The position numbers were made by a program, and so were the translations under genes. Below the pieces are notes generated by a model. That model saw only the letters and a program-made list of their open reading frames with translations. It was not told the origin of the DNA and searched no databases. Below, piece by piece: positions 7,715 to 18,105 of a DNA stretch of 64,000 nt. Position 1 is the stretch's first letter. Every line of letters begins with the position of its first letter. Where the stretch lies: contig CAVWRJ010000025.1 in assembly GCA_963757335.1 (NCBI GenBank), positions 372,001-436,000 of the forward strand. Direction: 5' to 3'. This stretch comes from DASQPA01 sp963757335. GTDB taxonomy: Bacteria > Acidobacteriota > Thermoanaerobaculia > Multivoradales > UBA5704.

Positions 7715-10524
7715 GACGAATGTTGAAGCCGTTTCTGTTCACAATGCTCGTCGGCGCTCTGGCGGTCTCCGCGGCCGCCCAGACGACGACGGCCACCATC
7801 CGCGGCAAGGTGACGACCGACGGTGGAACGGAGCTCCCCAATGCCCAGATCCAGGCCACCGGCACGGCCTCGGGGTTCGTCAAGAACGTCACCAGCGGCG
7901 CCGGGGGGACTTTCCAGCTCGGCGGCCTGACCCCGGGCGAGTACAAGATCGTCATCTCGGCCGAAGGGTTCGACTCGCACTCGGAGACCGTGCGCGTCCT
8001 CGTCGGCCAGAACCTGGACAGAAACTTCGTGCTGAGGCCAGGGGCGGTCAGCGAATCAATCACCGTCGTCGGCCAGCAGGCGGTCGAGACCCGGACATCC
8101 GAGGCGGCGACCAACGTCACTACCCAGCAGATCGAGAACCTGCCCCAGGACAACCGCAACTTCCTCAACTTCGCGGCCCTGGCGCCCGGCATCCGGATCT
8201 CCTCCGACCCGCTGCGCAAGACGATCGCCGCCGACGCCCAGCCCTCTGAACAGACCAACGTGTTTATCGACGGCGTGAGCTTCAAGAACGACGTGCTGAT
8301 GGGCGGCTCCGTCGGCCAGGACTCCTCCCGCGGCAACCCGTTCCCGCAGAACGCCGTGCAGGAGTTCCGGGTCATCACCCAGAACTACAGCGCCCAGTAC
8401 GAGAAGGCGTCCTCCGCGATCATCAGCGCGGTCACCAAGTCAGGTGGCAACAACATCCAGGGGCAGGCCTTCTGGTTCTACCAGCCCAAACAGTGGGTGT
8501 CGAAGCTCCAGAAGAGCTTCCAGTTTTCGACCCTGGCGACGAACCCTGACTATCACCGCAGCCAGCCGGGGCTCTCGATCGGCGGCCCGATCGTCCAGGA
8601 CAAGCTCCACTACTTCCTCGCCTACGAAGGGGACGACGAGCACGCCACGTCGCCGGTGACGATCGGCAACGGGGCCTACACCAGCCAGTTTGCCCAGTAC
8701 CTGGGAACCTTCCCCAGCCCGTTCAAATCGAACCTGGGGTTCGGCAAGCTCTCCTGGCAGCCGGCGGAAAACCAGCTCGTCGACTGGAGCGGCAACTACC
8801 GCCGCGAGCATGAGACGCGCGACATCGGCGGCGGGGCCTTGAACTCCGTCCAGGCGGCCACCGACGTCAAGAACTCGGTCAACGGCTCGACGCTGCGCCA
8901 CCAGTGGAACAACAGCACTGCTCTCAACCAGGCGACCCTCAGCTACCAGGACTACGTCTTCAATCCGGTGCCGCTCCACCCCGAGCTCGTCGGGCTCAAC
9001 TACGAAGGGGTCATCCGTCTAGGCGGCGGCGCCACGACCCAGAAGTTCGACCAGCGGCGGATCGAGCTTCGCGACGACTACAACTTCACGGCCCAGGCGG
9101 CGGGCGACCACAGCTTCCAGGTCGGTGCCAACTTCGACTCTCTGCGCTACGACGTCAACAAGAGCCAGAACGCCAACCCGGTCTTCAACTTCCGCAACGA
9201 TCCGGCGAACGGCCGGACCTTCGACCAGCCCTACGAGGCGCAATACGGCTTCGGCAATCCGCGGCTCACGAGCAACAACCAGGAGTACGGGGTCTATGGC
9301 CAGGACAACTGGACCGTCAACACGCACCTGACGGTAAACCTGGGTCTCCGCTACGATTACGAGTCGAAGCAGCTCGACACCGGCTACGTGACCCCGGCGA
9401 ACATCGCCGCGGCTCTCGCCGGTAAGGTCGACCCGAGCTACTTCTCGAACGGCAACAACCGCCAGCAGTACAAGAACGAGATTCAGCCGCGCCTCGGCTT
9501 CTCCTACGACATCGCGGGGGACGGCAAGACGGTCGTCTTCGGCGGCGCCGGACGCTATTACGACCGCCTCTTCTTGAATGCCACGCTCGACGAGCGCTAC
9601 CGCCTGCAGTTCCCCGTCTATCGCATCGAGTTCTCGACCGACGGGAAAACGCCGGGGACGATCAAGTGGGACCCCAAGTATCTGTCGGCGGCGGGCCTGA
9701 ACGCGCTTATCGCCTCGGGGGCGACGAGCCCTGAGATCTATCTCTTGAACAACAACACCAAGCCGCCCTACTCGAACCAGTGGAATTTGGGCCTCCGGCA
9801 GTCGTTCGGCAAGTGGAACGGATCGATCTCCTACAACGGCGTCCGCGGCTATAACGGCTTCACCTGGCTCTCGGCGAGCGGTCTCTGCTGCCAGGCGCTC
9901 GTCCCCGGCTTCGGCAACGTCATCATCTCCGACCCGCAGGGCAAGAAGTACTGGTACAACGCCCTCTTCCTTACTCTCGACCGGCCGTACAACGGCAACT
10001 GGGCGGCGCACCTCGCCTGGACCCACGCCAAGGCGGAGCAGAACGGCAACGACCTCTTCAGCCTCGACTATCCGAGCGCTGCCGCCTACCCGCGCCACGA
10101 GGTGCCCGGCACGGAACGCGACCGCATCGTCGCCAACGTCCTCTTCGGCGGCCTGCCCTGGGATCTGCGTTTCGGCGCCAACCTCTCGTTCGGCACCGGC
10201 GAAGCGACCAACGTCCTCGACTTCTCACAGGGCTTCGACCTCCCGGCGCGGGAGACGACCCATCCCTTCGAGCGCTCGATCCGGCCACCCACCACCTGGG
10301 GCTTCGCGGATCGCTCGATCGACTTCCGCCTGGAGAAGGACTTCCGGGTCGCGGGGAGCGTCTCGGTCGGCGTCGTCGGCGAGATTTTCAACGCATTCAA
10401 CTGGGCCAACTACGGCTGCCTCAACAACTTCATTCCGCCGGAGGGAAACCCGACGTTCGGCCAGCCGACCTGTGTCGTCAACCTCGGCCGTCGCGAACAG
10501 GTGGGTTTGAAGATCAACTTCTGA
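7711..10524 (+). CDS. Oar-like TonB-dependent receptor with N-terminal carboxypeptidase-regulatory-like domain
   Basis: Outer-membrane transporter, here probably importing the oligosaccharides handled by the neighbouring hydrolases. A signal peptide (MRRMLKPFLFTMLVGALAVS, cut after AAAQ) precedes a CarboxypepD_reg-like beta-sandwich (ATIRGKVTTDGGTELPNAQIQ to about residue 100). A plug domain follows (NLPQDNRNFLNFAALAPGI; NVFIDGVSFKND; QEFRVITQNYSAQYEKASSAII) and then a beta-barrel of about 700 residues ending in the aromatic C-terminus VGLKINF, suited to barrel insertion. Length 937 aa, typical of the large acidobacterial Oar-like family. GAGAGGAG upstream and the ATGA overlap with lacI fix the start. 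The substrate is inferred from context only. Confidence 0.9.
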   Translation: MRRMLKPFLFTMLVGALAVSAAAQTTTATIRGKVTTDGGTELPNAQIQATGTASGFVKNVTSGAGGTFQLGGLTPGEYKIVISAEGFDSHSETVRVLVGQNLDRNFVLRPGAVSESITVVGQQAVETRTSEAATNVTTQQIENLPQDNRNFLNFAALAPGIRISSDPLRKTIAADAQPSEQTNVFIDGVSFKNDVLMGGSVGQDSSRGNPFPQNAVQEFRVITQNYSAQYEKASSAIISAVTKSGGNNIQGQAFWFYQPKQWVSKLQKSFQFSTLATNPDYHRSQPGLSIGGPIVQDKLHYFLAYEGDDEHATSPVTIGNGAYTSQFAQYLGTFPSPFKSNLGFGKLSWQPAENQLVDWSGNYRREHETRDIGGGALNSVQAATDVKNSVNGSTLRHQWNNSTALNQATLSYQDYVFNPVPLHPELVGLNYEGVIRLGGGATTQKFDQRRIELRDDYNFTAQAAGDHSFQVGANFDSLRYDVNKSQNANPVFNFRNDPANGRTFDQPYEAQYGFGNPRLTSNNQEYGVYGQDNWTVNTHLTVNLGLRYDYESKQLDTGYVTPANIAAALAGKVDPSYFSNGNNRQQYKNEIQPRLGFSYDIAGDGKTVVFGGAGRYYDRLFLNATLDERYRLQFPVYRIEFSTDGKTPGTIKWDPKYLSAAGLNALIASGATSPEIYLLNNNTKPPYSNQWNLGLRQSFGKWNGSISYNGVRGYNGFTWLSASGLCCQALVPGFGNVIISDPQGKKYWYNALFLTLDRPYNGNWAAHLAWTHAKAEQNGNDLFSLDYPSAAAYPRHEVPGTERDRIVANVLFGGLPWDLRFGANLSFGTGEATNVLDFSQGFDLPARETTHPFERSIRPPTTWGFADRSIDFRLEKDFRVAGSVSVGVVGEIFNAFNWANYGCLNNFIPPEGNPTFGQPTCVVNLGRREQVGLKINF

Positions 10525-10561
10525 TCGCCTGTCGTTTCTCCGGGTTCTGACGGGGACCCTC

Positions 10562-10593
10562 GGGGCGGGCCGTACGGCCCGCCCCACCTTTCT
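10562..10593 (+). terminator. Intrinsic terminator after the TonB receptor gene
   Basis: Perfect 24-bp palindrome at 10562-10585 (arms GGGGCGGGCCGT and ACGGCCCGCCCC) followed by ACCTTTCTTT. It lies 37 bp after the receptor stop and before the PF10091 gene. It may attenuate rather than fully stop transcription, given the shared pathway. Confidence 0.75.
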
Positions 10594-10611
10594 TTCGAAG
10601 CAAGGTGACGA

Positions 10612-12108
10612 TTGGCACACATGGCACCGAGAACCGCCGCGCTCGTCTTAGTCTCAGTCGTCGTCCTCTCGTCGCTCTCCTGCGCCGGCCCGGTCTCCCA
10701 CCGGCACCCCGCGCCGGCCTCCGCCGCCGGCGGCATCGGCGGCATCGCCACCACCGCCAATCCTAAAGATACCGGCCCGATTCCGGCGTCCGACTCCGCG
10801 CTTTTGGACGACGTCGAGAACCGCAGCTTCCACTATTTCTGGGACCTGGCCGACCCGCAGACGAGACTCATTCCCGACCGCGCGCCGACGCCTTCGTTCT
10901 CGAGCATCGCCGCCGTCGGCTTCGGCCTGACCGCCTACGGCATCGGCGCCGAGCGCGGCTTCGTGACGCGGCGGGAGGCGGCGGAGCGGACCTTGGCCAC
11001 CCTGCACTCGCTCCTGGCCATGAAGCAGGGACCCGAGCCGCACGGCGTCTCCGGATACAAAGGTTTCTTCTACCACTTCCTCGACATGCGAACCGCCCTA
11101 CGTTTCGAGAAGGTCGAGCTGTCGACGGTCGACACCTCGCTCCTCATGGCCGGGGTTCTCTTCGCAGAGTCCTACTTCGATCGCGACGACCCCACGGAAT
11201 CGGCGATCCGCGCCACGGCGGAGGATCTCTACCGGCGCGTCGACTGGCGCTGGGAGCAGGTGCGAAAGTCGGCGATCAGCATGGGCTGGACCCCCGAGGA
11301 GGGTTTCCATACCTACGACTGGAAGGGCTACAACGAGGCGATGATCGTCGTCGTCCTCGCTCTCGGCTCGCCCACCCATCCGGTGCCGGCGAGCGCCTGG
11401 AGCGAGTACACGGAGACCTACCGCTGGGGGACTTTCTACGGCCAGGAGCACCTCCTCTTCGCGCCGCTCTTCGGACACCAGTACTCCCACGTCTGGCTCG
11501 ATTTCAAGGGGATCAAGGACGAGGTGATGCGCGGCCACGGCAGCGACTATTTCGAGAACTCCCGCCGGGCGACACTCGCCCAGCACGCCTATGCCGTCGA
11601 GAATCCAAAGGGGTACCGCGACTACGGCGACCGGATCTGGGGCCTCTCCGCCTGCGACGGCCCGATGGACGCGACGATTGCGATCGACGGCCGTTCGCGG
11701 ACCTTCCAGGGCTACACCGCCCGGGGGGCGACCGAGGGCGACGTCCGCGACGACGGCACGATCACGCCGACCGCGGCGATCTCCTCGATCGTTTTCACCC
11801 CGGAGCTCTCGATCGCGTCCCTCCGCGAGATGCGCCGCCGCTACGGTAGCCATCTCTATGCGAAGTACGGCTTCTTGGACGCCTTCAACCCGACCCTGCG
11901 GACGAGCCAGGGGGTCAAGAGCGGCGAGGTCGATCCGAACGCGGGCTGGTTCGACGGCGACTATCTGGGGATCGATCAGGGGCCGATCGTCGCCATGATC
12001 GAAAACCACCGGAGCGGCCTGGTGTGGAAGACGATGCGGAAGAACGAGCACATCGTCCGCGGCCTCCAACGTGCCGGCTTTTCGGGCGGCTGGCTGGAGG
12101 GCCGGTGA
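10612..12108 (+). CDS. Glucoamylase-family (PF10091) glycoside hydrolase, lipoprotein
   Basis: Probably cleaves glucans outside the cytoplasm. The export signal ends in a lipobox (VLSSLSC), so the mature protein should be lipid-anchored. The rest matches PF10091 throughout: FHYFWDLADPQTRLIPDR, SSIAAVGFGLTAYGIGAERGF, GYKGFFYHFLDM, ELSTVDTSLLMAGVLFAESYF, KGYNEAMIVVVLALGSPTHPV, FGHQYSHVWLDFKGIKDE, WGLSACDGP, DDGTITPTAA and LGIDQGPIVAMIENHRSGLVW. PF10091 proteins are named glucoamylase automatically, but CAZy family GH144 in this Pfam contains beta-1,2-glucanases, so the linkage is open. The start is TTG 10612 or ATG 10621; AAGGTG at 10602 is 4 nt from the TTG and 13 nt from the ATG. A GGIGGIATTA micro-repeat follows the lipobox. 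The stop overlaps the next start. Confidence 0.9.
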   Translation: MAHMAPRTAALVLVSVVVLSSLSCAGPVSHRHPAPASAAGGIGGIATTANPKDTGPIPASDSALLDDVENRSFHYFWDLADPQTRLIPDRAPTPSFSSIAAVGFGLTAYGIGAERGFVTRREAAERTLATLHSLLAMKQGPEPHGVSGYKGFFYHFLDMRTALRFEKVELSTVDTSLLMAGVLFAESYFDRDDPTESAIRATAEDLYRRVDWRWEQVRKSAISMGWTPEEGFHTYDWKGYNEAMIVVVLALGSPTHPVPASAWSEYTETYRWGTFYGQEHLLFAPLFGHQYSHVWLDFKGIKDEVMRGHGSDYFENSRRATLAQHAYAVENPKGYRDYGDRIWGLSACDGPMDATIAIDGRSRTFQGYTARGATEGDVRDDGTITPTAAISSIVFTPELSIASLREMRRRYGSHLYAKYGFLDAFNPTLRTSQGVKSGEVDPNAGWFDGDYLGIDQGPIVAMIENHRSGLVWKTMRKNEHIVRGLQRAGFSGGWLEGR

Positions 12109-13403
12109 AGAGAGGCCGGGGCCTCAGTTCTCTCGTCGCTCTGGCCGTGGTACTCCTCTGGGGCGGCGCCGGATGTCAGGCGAGGGAGGAACGCGGCGGG
12201 ATCGAGCGGATCGAGCTCTGGGGCCTCGGCCACGAAGGGGAGGTCGTGGCCGACCGCATCCCCGAGTTCGAGCGGCAGAACCCGAAGATCCGGGTCACCG
12301 TGCAGCAGATCCCCTGGATCGCTGCCCACGAGAAGCTGCTGACCGGTTACGCCGGCGACGCGACACCGGACCTCGCCCAGATGGGGAACACCTGGATTCC
12401 GGAGTTCGTCGCCGTTCGCGCCCTGGCGGACCTCACGGCCTTCGCCAGGGCGTCGCGGACGATCGACGGCCACGACGATTTTCCCGGAGTCTGGGCGACG
12501 AACGTCGTGGACGGTGTCCTCTACGGCATCCCCTGGTACGTCGACACCCGGGTCCTCTTCTACCGGAGCGACATCCTGGCGTCGGTCGGCTATCCGAAGG
12601 CGCCGCGCACCTGGAGCCAGTGGCTGGACGCGATGGCGCGGATCAAGAGCGGTGGCAAGAGCCGCTTCGCGATCCTCATGCCGACCAATGAATTCGAGCC
12701 GATCGAGATGCTCGCCCTCTCGAACGGCTCGGCTTTCTTGAAGGAAAACGGCACCCGGGGTGCTTTTTCGGAGCCGCCGTTTCGCGATGCCTTCAACTTC
12801 TATATCGACATCTTCCATCGCGGTTTCGCCCCGGTGGTGAGCAACACCCAGGTCGCCAACGTCTATCAGCAGTTCGCCCAGGGCGACTTCGCCATGTACA
12901 TCACCGGCCCCTGGAACGTCGGCGAGTTCCGCCACCGCCTGCCCAAGGAGATGGAGGGGAAATGGGCCACCGCGCCGCTCCCGGCGCGCGATGCCTCGGC
13001 GCCAACCGGCGTCTCGATGGCGGGCGGTTCGAGCCTCGTCCTCTTCCGCGCCTCGCGTCACCAGGCGGCGGCTTTAAAGCTGATCGAATTCCTCTCCCAG
13101 CCGGCGGAGCAGCTCCTCCTCTTTGAGCAGACCGGCGACCTGCCGGCCCGGCGGAGCGCCTGGTCGAGCCCGGCGCTCGCCAGCGACCCCTACTTTCCGG
13201 CCTTTCGGGAGCAGCTCGAACGGGTTCAGCCCTTCCCCAAGGTGCCGGAGTGGGAGCAGATCGCAAATTCCATCTTCCAGCACGGCGAGGCCGCCGTCCG
13301 CAGCGTCACGACGCCGGCCGCGGCGCTCGCCGATCTCGATCGCACGACCGACGACATCCTCGCCAAGCGCCGCTGGGTGCTGGCGCGCCAGGGGGTGCGA
13401 TGA
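12105..13403 (+). CDS. ABC sugar-transport substrate-binding lipoprotein
   Basis: Family 1 extracellular solute-binding protein that captures oligosaccharide for the permeases encoded next. The 432-residue protein starts at GTG 12105 within a GTGA overlap, preceded by GGAGG. The signal ends in a lipobox (LLWGGAGC). Characteristic blocks are ERIELWGLGHEGEVVADRIPEFERQNP, the ligand-cleft motif ATPDLAQMGNTWIPEFV, YGIPWYVDTRVLFYRSDIL, GDFAMYITGPWNVGEF and GVSMAGGSSLVLF. The frame is open about 80 bp further upstream, but that extension would overlap the PF10091 gene and hide the signal peptide. No ATP-binding partner is encoded in the window; such importers often share an MsiK/UgpC-type ATPase encoded elsewhere. 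Confidence 0.93.
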   Translation: MKRGRGLSSLVALAVVLLWGGAGCQAREERGGIERIELWGLGHEGEVVADRIPEFERQNPKIRVTVQQIPWIAAHEKLLTGYAGDATPDLAQMGNTWIPEFVAVRALADLTAFARASRTIDGHDDFPGVWATNVVDGVLYGIPWYVDTRVLFYRSDILASVGYPKAPRTWSQWLDAMARIKSGGKSRFAILMPTNEFEPIEMLALSNGSAFLKENGTRGAFSEPPFRDAFNFYIDIFHRGFAPVVSNTQVANVYQQFAQGDFAMYITGPWNVGEFRHRLPKEMEGKWATAPLPARDASAPTGVSMAGGSSLVLFRASRHQAAALKLIEFLSQPAEQLLLFEQTGDLPARRSAWSSPALASDPYFPAFREQLERVQPFPKVPEWEQIANSIFQHGEAAVRSVTTPAAALADLDRTTDDILAKRRWVLARQGVR

Positions 13404-14272
13404 GAGGCGAAGCGCGGGCCGCCGCTCTCTTCCTGGCGCCGGCGCTCGGGGTGCTCGTCCTCTTCTTCTTTCTCCCCGTCGTCGCCGGCTTCGCTTTGAG
13501 CCTCACCGATTTCGATCTCTACGCCCTGGGCGACCTTCACAACGTCCGCTTCGTCGCCTTCCACAACTTCGCCGCGGTTTTGAAGAGCGATCTCTTCTGG
13601 ACCGCGCTCGGCAATACCCTCTACTTTGCGTTCGTGGGCGGCCCGGCGACGGTGGCCGTCTCGCTCGGGGCGGCGCTCCTCGTGAACGCCAAGGCCGCGC
13701 GTTTCAAGCCGCTCTTCCGCACCGTCTACTTCGCACCGGTCGTCACTACCCTGGTCGCCGTGGCGATCGCCTTCCGCTTCCTCTACCACCCCCGCTTCGG
13801 TGCCCTGAACCGCGCCCTGGGTGCCCTCGGGCTGCCGCAGGTCGATTGGCTCGGCGATCCCCACTGGGCGATGCCGGCAATCATCCTCCTCGCCGTGTGG
13901 AAGAACTTCGGTTACAACATGGTGATCATTCTGGCCGGGCTCCAGGGAATTCCAGAGGAGCTCTACGAGGCCGCGAAAATCGACGGCGCCGGCCCCTGGC
14001 GGCAGTTCCGGCATGTCACCCTGCCGATGCTGGGACCGACCTTCCTCTTCGTCGGCATCGTCACCGCCATCGGCTATCTGCAGCTCTTCCCCGAGCCCTA
14101 CGTGATGACCTACGGCGGTCCGCTCCACAAGACGCTTTCCGCCGTGATGCTCATGTACGAGGAGGGTTTCCGCTGGTGGCGGATGGGCTATGCGGCGGCG
14201 GTGGCGTTCCTCCTCTGCATCGTCATCGCCGCGGCGACGGCGCTCCAGATGCGTTTCCAGGAGCGGTCGTGA
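13400..14272 (+). CDS. ABC sugar-transport permease, MalF/LacF type
   Basis: Inner-membrane subunit of the sugar importer. 290 residues with about six hydrophobic segments (ALFLAPALGVLVLFFFLPVV and others). The coupling EAA loop reads EELYEAAKIDGAGPWRQFRHVTLPML and contacts the ATPase. ATG 13400 lies in an ATGA overlap with the binding-protein gene, so translation is coupled. A longer reading from 13250 would overlap the binding-protein gene by 150 bp and is rejected. It partners the MalG-type permease encoded next. Confidence 0.94.
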   Translation: MRGEARAAALFLAPALGVLVLFFFLPVVAGFALSLTDFDLYALGDLHNVRFVAFHNFAAVLKSDLFWTALGNTLYFAFVGGPATVAVSLGAALLVNAKAARFKPLFRTVYFAPVVTTLVAVAIAFRFLYHPRFGALNRALGALGLPQVDWLGDPHWAMPAIILLAVWKNFGYNMVIILAGLQGIPEELYEAAKIDGAGPWRQFRHVTLPMLGPTFLFVGIVTAIGYLQLFPEPYVMTYGGPLHKTLSAVMLMYEEGFRWWRMGYAAAVAFLLCIVIAAATALQMRFQERS

Positions 14273-15093
14273 AGGGGCGTGGCGGCGGCACCTTTCTCCT
14301 CCACGCCGCGCTTCTCGCGGGTAGTGCGCTCACCCTCTTCCCGCTCCTCTGGATGCTCTCCGCCTCCTTCATGAAGAGCGGTGAGGCGACGACCTTCCCG
14401 CCCCATCTGATCCCCCATGCGGCGACGTTCGATCAATACCGCCAGCTCTTTCTCCGGCTCAACATCGGCCGCGCCTTCCTGAGCAGTGCGACGATCGCCC
14501 TCATCGCCACCTTTGGCTCGCTCCTCTTCAGCTCGATGGCGGGCTACGCTTTTGCCCGCCTGCGTTTCCGCGGCCGCGATCGGCTCTTCGGAATTCTCCT
14601 CTCGGCGCTCATCATTCCGGCCCAGGTCGGCATGCTGCCGCTCTTCCTGATGATGAAGGCGATGCACCTGGTGAACACCTACTGGGGTGCGATCCTGCCG
14701 GCTCTCGCGAGCGTTCTCGGCATTTTTCTCATCCGCCAGTTCATGCTCTCGATCCCCCAGGAGCTCCTCGAGGCAGCCCGCATCGAAGGTGCCGGCGAGC
14801 TCCGGATCTACTGGTCGATCGTCCTGCCGCTCGCCAAACCGGTCCTCGCCACTCTCGCCATCCTCACCTTCATGACGACCTGGAACGACTTCATGTGGCC
14901 GCTCATCGTCCTCACCGATCAGAAGCGGTACACCTTGCCGGTCGCGATGGCCAGTTTGGTCGGCGAGCACGCGCTCGACATCGAGCTGATGATGGCGGGC
15001 GCGGTCGTCACGGTGCTCCCGGTGCTCGTCGTCTTCCTCGCCCTCCAGCGCTACTACATCTCCGGGTTGATGGCGGGGAGCGTCAAGGGTTGA
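14269..15093 (+). CDS. ABC sugar-transport permease, MalG/LacG type
   Basis: Second inner-membrane subunit of the importer. 274 residues, starting at GTG 14269 in a GTGA overlap with the first permease gene. It begins with a membrane segment (LHAALLAGSALTLFPLLWMLSASF) and has the EAA loop PQELLEAARIEGAGELRIYWSIVLP. The C-terminus LQRYYISGLMAGSVKG is typical of MalG-type permeases. The order binding protein, MalF, MalG and the 4-bp overlaps indicate one operon, running on into the GH15-like gene. Confidence 0.94.
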   Translation: MKGRGGGTFLLHAALLAGSALTLFPLLWMLSASFMKSGEATTFPPHLIPHAATFDQYRQLFLRLNIGRAFLSSATIALIATFGSLLFSSMAGYAFARLRFRGRDRLFGILLSALIIPAQVGMLPLFLMMKAMHLVNTYWGAILPALASVLGIFLIRQFMLSIPQELLEAARIEGAGELRIYWSIVLPLAKPVLATLAILTFMTTWNDFMWPLIVLTDQKRYTLPVAMASLVGEHALDIELMMAGAVVTVLPVLVVFLALQRYYISGLMAGSVKG

Positions 15094-18092
15094 GCCGCGC
15101 GCTGCTCCTGGCCGCCCTCTTCCTCCTGGCTGGGGACCGGAGCGGGCTTCTGAACGACGATTTCGAATCGACCGCCGCGATCGCCGCCTGGTCGGCGCAT
15201 CCGTCGGATGGAGTCTCGCTCGCGATCGGTCAGGACTCGGGACTCCATGGACGTGCGATGCGGCTCGACTTCGACTTTCAGCATCACGCCGGCTATGCTA
15301 TCGCCCGGCGGCAGGTCGATCTCGACCTGCCGCCGAACTACGAGCTCACCTTCGCCCTCCGCGCCGAGGCCCCGGTCGAGAACCTCGAAGTGAAGCTGAT
15401 CGACGAGACAGGAGACAACGTCTGGTGGAGGAACCGCCGCGATTTCGTCTTCCCCAGAACCTGGACGGAGATCTCGACCAAGAAGCGGCAGATCGCCTTT
15501 GCCTGGGGACCACAGGGCGGCGGCGAGATCCGTCACCTGGCGGCGATCGAGATCGTCGTTACGGCGGGCACGGGAGGAAAGGGGACGGTCTGGATCGACG
15601 ATCTCGCCCTGACGGCTCTGCCCCCTGCAGCGAGCGGCCCGGTGACGCGCGGCGCCTGGCGTGCCGACGAGGGCTCAGCCGCGCTGACGATCGCCCTGGG
15701 TACGTTACGCGAGGTGGGCGGCCTCCATATCCGGTGGAACGCGGACGATTTCGCGCGTGACTTCGCGGTCGAGCTTTCGAAAGACGGCGAGCACTTTTCG
15801 AACGTTCGCCAGGTGGTGAACAACGGCCGCCGGGATGAGTTCCTCTTTCTCCCCGATCAGGAGGCGAAGCTCGTCCGGCTGGTGATGCTAAAGAGCCGCG
15901 GCGGAAGGGGATTTGCGATCGAATCCGTGGAGGTCGAGCCGCCGGAGTGGGCGCCGACGCCGAACGACTTCTTCGCCGCCGTAGCGAAGGGCGCACCCCG
16001 CGGCGACTATCCGCGCTATCTCGCCGGCGAGCAGCCTTACTGGACGGTCGTCGGCGCCGATGGCGCCGAGCCGGAGGCGCTCATGGGGGAGGACGGCAAC
16101 GTCGAGCCGTTCAAGGCGGGCTTCTCGATCGAGCCGTTCCTTCTGATCGACGGCAAGCTCGTCACCTGGAGCGACGCCGCGCCCAGGCAGTCGCTCGCCG
16201 AGCGCGATCTGCCGATTCCGACCGTCACCTGGACAGCGAAAGGCGTCACCCTGGACGTGACCGCGGCGGTGACGGACTCCTCTATGCTCGTTCTGCGGTA
16301 TCGCGTTCGCGATCTCGGCGCCGTGGGTGCCAAGAAGACTTCGCTCGCTCTCGCGATTCGCCCCTTCCAGGTAAACCCGTCGACGCAGTTCCTCAATACG
16401 CAGGGGGGCGTCTCCCCCATCCACACGCTCGCCTTCGACGGCCGGGACAGCGAAGATGTGATCGTCGACGCCACCCGGCGCGTGCATGCGCTCACGAAGC
16501 CAGAGAGCTTCACCGCCGCCACCTACGACGAGGGGAACATCGTCGACCTTCTACGCCGAGGCGGAGAGACCACGACGAAAGCGCACGATCCCTTCGGCTA
16601 CGCCTCGGGAGCACTCATATATCGAGTGACAGGAGAGCGAACGGTCGATCTTTCGATCGCGCTGGAGAAAGGGCGCGAAGCCGGTTGCCGATACGCCGGC
16701 GTCACGCAAGCGCTTTCCAGCAAATCGCCGCCACCTGGCACGAAAAGCTCCACCGGGTGGCGATCGAGATCCCCGGCGCGCCGGAGATCGCCGATACGAT
16801 CCGGAGCAATCTCGCCTGGACTCTGATCCACCGCGACGGCGACGCTCTCGAACCGGGCTCGCGCGCCTACGACCGGGCCTGGATCCGCGACGGCGCGCTG
16901 ATCTCCTCCGTCCTCCTCCGCCTCGGCCACGCGGACATCGCGAAGCGCTTCGCCACCTGGTTCGCGAGCTATCAGTATCCCGATGGCAAAGTGCCCTGCT
17001 GCGTCGATGGCCGCGGCGCCGATCCGGTGGCCAGAGAACGACAGCCACGGCGAGCTGATCTATCTCTTGGCCGAGATCGAGCGCACGACGAACGACCTCG
17101 CCCTCGTCCGCCGTCTCTGGCCGCATGTGGACGCCGCGGCGCGCTACATCGGCAAGCTGTCCAGCCAGAACCACGGTGCGTTCGAGGGACTGGTCACCGA
17201 ATCGATCAGCCACGAGGGTTACTCGGCGAAACCGGTCCATTCCTACTGGGACGATCTCTTCGCGCTCCGCGGCCTCGACGACGCCGCCTATCTCGCCGGG
17301 AAGCTCCAGCTCACCGAGCGCCAGCGCGCTTTAGCCGGCCAGGCGGCGGCGTTCCGCCATGACTTCGAAGCCTCGATCCGCCGCACGATCGCCGAGCACC
17401 GGATCGACTTCGTACCCGGCTCCGCGGAGCTGGGAGATTTCGATGCCACGTCGACCGCGATCGGCATCTCGCCCTTGAACCTGGACGCGATCTTTCCCCC
17501 ATCAGCTTTGCAGCGGACCTTCGATCGCTACCTCGAATCGCTCGCCAAGCCGCGCGAGGACTACACGCCCTACGAGATGCGCAACATCGGCGCGCTTCTC
17601 CGCCGCGGTGACAAAGCCCACGCCCTGCCGCTCTTCGATCGCTTCCTAGCCGACCGCCGTCCGGCGGCCTGGAACGAATGGGCCGAGGTCGTGGGGACGG
17701 AGGCGCGCAAACCCCGTTTCCTCGGCGACATGCCCCACGCCTGGGTCGCCTCCGACTTCATCCGCTCCGTCCTCGACGCCCTCGCCTACGACCGCGAGGA
17801 CGGCACGCTGGTCGTCGGCGCCGGGGTACCCTGGCGCTGGCTGGGCAACGGCACGCTCCACGTCGGCCCCCTGCCGACTTACAACGGCCCGATCGATCTT
17901 CGCATGCAGGTGGACGGTGCCGATCGGATCGTCGTCGATCTCCGCGGCACCGCCCATCCGGCGCGACTCCTCCTCCGTTCGCCCGAAGACCGGCCGATCC
18001 GGGTCGCACGCATCGACGGTACCGCTGTCGAGCATACCGACCACGAGGTGACCGTGCCGCGGCTGCCGGCGAGGATTGTGTTCGAATACTAA
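15090..18092 (+). CDS. Secreted GH15-like (glucoamylase/glucodextranase-type) protein, two compensating frameshifts
   Basis: Probably an exported oligosaccharide hydrolase. The start is TTG 15090 in a TTGA overlap with malG-type stop, giving signal peptide MSRALLLAALFLLAG. The first 280 residues or so form beta-sandwich regions of carbohydrate-binding or discoidin character (LLNDDFES, TVWIDDLALTA, RDFAVELSKDGEHFSNVRQV). A central beta-domain (about 300-530) precedes a C-terminal alpha/alpha-barrel with the GH15-like block RAYDRAWIRDGALISSVLLRLG. The coding frame slips at about 16705 (one base lost near CAAGCGCTTTCCAG) and returns at about 17030 (one extra G in GGTGGCCAGAG, which should read DPVPENDSHGELIYLL). 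Conserved protein sequence reads through in all three segments, so these look like assembly indels. Total about 1000 aa. Catalytic residues and substrate were not established. Confidence 0.8.
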
Positions 18093-18105
18093 AGGTTCGC
18101 CTTGA

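Noticed and set aside
15947..17362. Independent gene in the second frame of the GH15-like region
   Set aside because: Only the part from about 16705 to 17030 resembles real protein, and it bridges the two flanking segments.
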